A stretch of DNA of 64,000 nt from JAWLGW01 sp964569055 (GTDB lineage Bacteria; Planctomycetota; J058). The stretch is from positions 1-64,000 of the forward strand of contig CAZMSZ010000001.1 in the NCBI GenBank assembly GCA_964569055.1. The letters are read 5' to 3'. The stretch's first letter is position 1, and every line of letters begins with the position of its first letter. The notes under the pieces were generated by a model that was not told the origin of the DNA, did not search any database, and saw only the letters and a list, made by a program, of their open reading frames with translations. Of the stretch, positions 62,559 through 64,000 are shown in pieces. Made by a program: the position numbers and the translations under genes.

Positions 62559-62767
62559 GCGCCGCCCTCCGGACCACGCGGCGCGGGCGCGTCGCTCGGG
62601 CTGAGCTCCTCGATCCGCCGCTCGGCCCGCTCGAGCAGCCCGCGGCAGGCGCGCAGCGCCGCCACGCCGCGCTCGTACTCGGCCAGCGACTCGTCGAGCG
62701 ACAGCTCGCCTCCCTCGAGCCGGCCGAGGATCTCCTCCAGCTTGCGGTACTCCGCCTCGAAGCTCAC
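62555..62767 (-). CDS. xseB: Exodeoxyribonuclease VII small subunit
   Basis: 70 aa, normal length. The GTG at 62767 has AGGAGC upstream; the longer frame beyond it is antisense to the lipoprotein gene. Signature FEAEYRKLEEILGRLEGGEL, SLDESLAEYERGVAALRACR and LLERAERRIEEL. Partner of XseA (not in the window) in single-strand DNA degradation. Overlaps the polyprenyl synthase gene by 4 bases. Confidence 0.95.
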   Translation of the reverse strand: MSFEAEYRKLEEILGRLEGGELSLDESLAEYERGVAALRACRGLLERAERRIEELSPSDAPAPRGPEGGA

Positions 62768-62845
62768 GCGTCCGCTCCTGTTTCGGCGAGCACCATAACC
62801 GCTGCGAGCGCTGCTAGCCTGGGCGGCCGCGCGAGGAGCACGCCC

Positions 62846-63496
62846 ATGCGCCGCCTGCTCGTCCTGATCACGCTCGCCCTCTCCGCCGGCTGCGCCTCGG
62901 CGCCGCGAGGGACCTACGGGCTCGAGGCGGTCGGGGTCGAGATCTACCTCGGCACCGAGGACACCAAGGTCGCGGACGCCGTGATCCGGCGCGCGCAGCA
63001 GGGCCTCGAGGCGATCGACCCGACCGAGGCGCTGGTGGCCGGGCTCCCCCGCGCGCGCGAGCGCGCCCACGCCCTGCTCGCCGGGCAGTTCCCCGAGGTG
63101 GACCAGGCGCTCGCGGCGCTGCGCGCCGAGCAGGTCCAGCTCGAGCAGGACCCCACGCGCCCGGTGTTCGAGCCCGAGGCGCTCCTCGGCGCGACGGCCT
63201 CGTTCTCGAGCAGCGACGACCTGATGAAGGAGCCGGTCGCGCTGGCCGAAGGGATCCACCTCTCGGGGCGGTTCACGCTGGCGATCGCCCCCTGGCCGCG
63301 CGATCCCGAGCGGTTCGTCCCGCAGCCCGGGCTGGTGCTGGCCCAGGCCGGCGTCCTCTACGCGGCCGACGTCCCGGGGGCGAGTATCGCGGCCCAGCTC
63401 CTGGCCGAGGAGCTCGTGGCGCGGGTCTCCGCGCGGGTCGAAGCCGCCGCCACGCACTACGGGTTGGCGGTGGACCGCCCGGCCGACCGGCACTGA
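62846..63496 (+). CDS. Lipoprotein of unknown function
   Basis: 216 aa. ATG 62846. The signal peptide MRRLLVLITLALSAGC has a canonical lipobox (LSAGC, Cys16). The mature protein is helical (VADAVIRRAQQGLEAIDPTE, RARERAHALLAGQFPEVDQA), then mixed (EGIHLSGRFTLAIAPWPRD, IAAQLLAEELVARVSARVEA). No family recognised. Divergent from xseB with 78 bases between starts. Confidence 0.82.
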   Translation: MRRLLVLITLALSAGCASAPRGTYGLEAVGVEIYLGTEDTKVADAVIRRAQQGLEAIDPTEALVAGLPRARERAHALLAGQFPEVDQALAALRAEQVQLEQDPTRPVFEPEALLGATASFSSSDDLMKEPVALAEGIHLSGRFTLAIAPWPRDPERFVPQPGLVLAQAGVLYAADVPGASIAAQLLAEELVARVSARVEAAATHYGLAVDRPADRH

Positions 63497-63557
63497 GCGA
63501 GGTCGTTGCGCGAGGGCCCTGCCCGATGCCAAGGTGCGGGACCACGAAGGAGGCTCC

Positions 63558-64000
63558 ATGAGCCAGGGCGGCAGCGCTCTCAAGAAGGTGCTCGGGTTGG
63601 TCGGCGTGATCTTCGCGATCGTCGGCCTGTGGCGGACCTACGACGCCAACCAGAACGAGCGCGCGTTCAACGCCTACGTCGCCACGCTCCGCCCGCTGCT
63701 CGCCGAGCAGGACGCGCTGGTCGGCGAGATCTCGAAGACCAGCGACCCCGAGGTGCCGCCCAAGGTCGAGGACTGGATCGCCCGCGCCGACGCGCTCGAG
63801 CAGCGGTTCGCCGCCGCGCGACCGGAAGGCGAAGAGCTGATCGAGCTGCACCGGCACCTCGACGAGCGCGCGCATCAACTGACCGCGGCCACGAAGGTGC
63901 TCCGGCGCCTGGGGACCGACGAGGATCAGACCGCGGTCCAGACCGAGTACCAGGAGCGCTGTGAGGCGGGGCGCGCCGCGCTGGACGCGTTCGTCGCGGC
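63558..64000 (+). CDS. Membrane-anchored helical protein, truncated by the window end
   Basis: First 147 codons of a gene that continues past the window. ATG 63558 after GAAGGAGG. A single N-terminal membrane helix (ALKKVLGLVGVIFAIVGLWR) is followed by charged, helical sequence (NERAFNAYVATLRPLLAEQD, DEDQTAVQTEYQERCEAG) suited to a coiled-coil or helical-bundle periplasmic domain. Function unknown. It lies 61 bases after the lipoprotein gene and may be co-transcribed. Confidence 0.8.
   Translation, partial: MSQGGSALKKVLGLVGVIFAIVGLWRTYDANQNERAFNAYVATLRPLLAEQDALVGEISKTSDPEVPPKVEDWIARADALEQRFAAARPEGEELIELHRHLDERAHQLTAATKVLRRLGTDEDQTAVQTEYQERCEAGRAALDAFVA

Overview
The window is very GC-rich, uses many GTG starts, and packs genes into ATGA/GTGA overlaps. 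A run of 100 N at 59461-59560 shows it is a scaffold from a draft or metagenome assembly. Gene content points to a large-genome, predatory or developmentally complex lineage of the Myxococcota or Planctomycetota type. The signs are a Ser/Thr kinase fused to a formylglycine-enzyme-like domain, a secreted matrixin with a GC / membrane helix / Arg-rich C-terminal sorting tail, a heme-c plus FG-GAP lipoprotein, and tandem RING-like/PDZ/HEAT membrane proteins. The phylum cannot be settled from this window.

Layout. 1-6.7 kb: TPR lipoprotein, kinase-FGE fusion, small membrane protein, secreted protein plus matrixin metalloprotease, and rnc. 7.0-34.0 kb: one continuous plus-strand operon for an extracellular contractile injection system (eCIS, Afp/PVC/MAC type). 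It runs sheath, tube, gp26-like chaperone, a 931-aa disordered protein, DUF4255 cap, small protein, CIS-tube/Afp7-like protein, LysM-like protein, hub, spike, PAAR-like tip, gp25, two J-like baseplate proteins (one carrying a beta-propeller), gpI-like/beta-helix protein, DUF6519-LamG-Kelch fibre, two small AYFYN proteins and an Afp15-type AAA+ ATPase. 34.0-39.9 kb: a probable cargo island, compositionally different. It holds a ParB/Srx-fold-like protein, two DNase-I-fold (EEP) proteins with Ser/Asp-rich or basic disordered arms, and between them on the minus strand a GNAT-SET fusion resembling eukaryotic SETD3/Rubisco-LSMT proteins.

39.9-64 kb: mostly housekeeping. It contains mfd, a receiver-like protein, a Fic protein with an upstream partner that ends in a Fic-inhibitory motif, zinc-ribbon proteins, the heme/FG-GAP lipoprotein, a fatty-acid desaturase, nhaA, an OmpR-type two-component pair, acs, a redoxin with a palindromic operator, the tandem RING-like/PDZ/HEAT genes (one broken by the N gap), ftcD, a polyprenyl synthase with xseB, a lipoprotein, and a gene running off the end.

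How it fits together. The eCIS genes would build a contractile syringe: sheath around tube, cap, baseplate, spike and receptor-binding fibres. The genes directly after the ATPase are the best candidates for what it delivers. DNase-I folds, a nuclear-localisation-like tail and a SETD3-like methyltransferase suggest a eukaryotic target. That functional reading is inference; the structural gene calls rest on family resemblance in the translated sequences.
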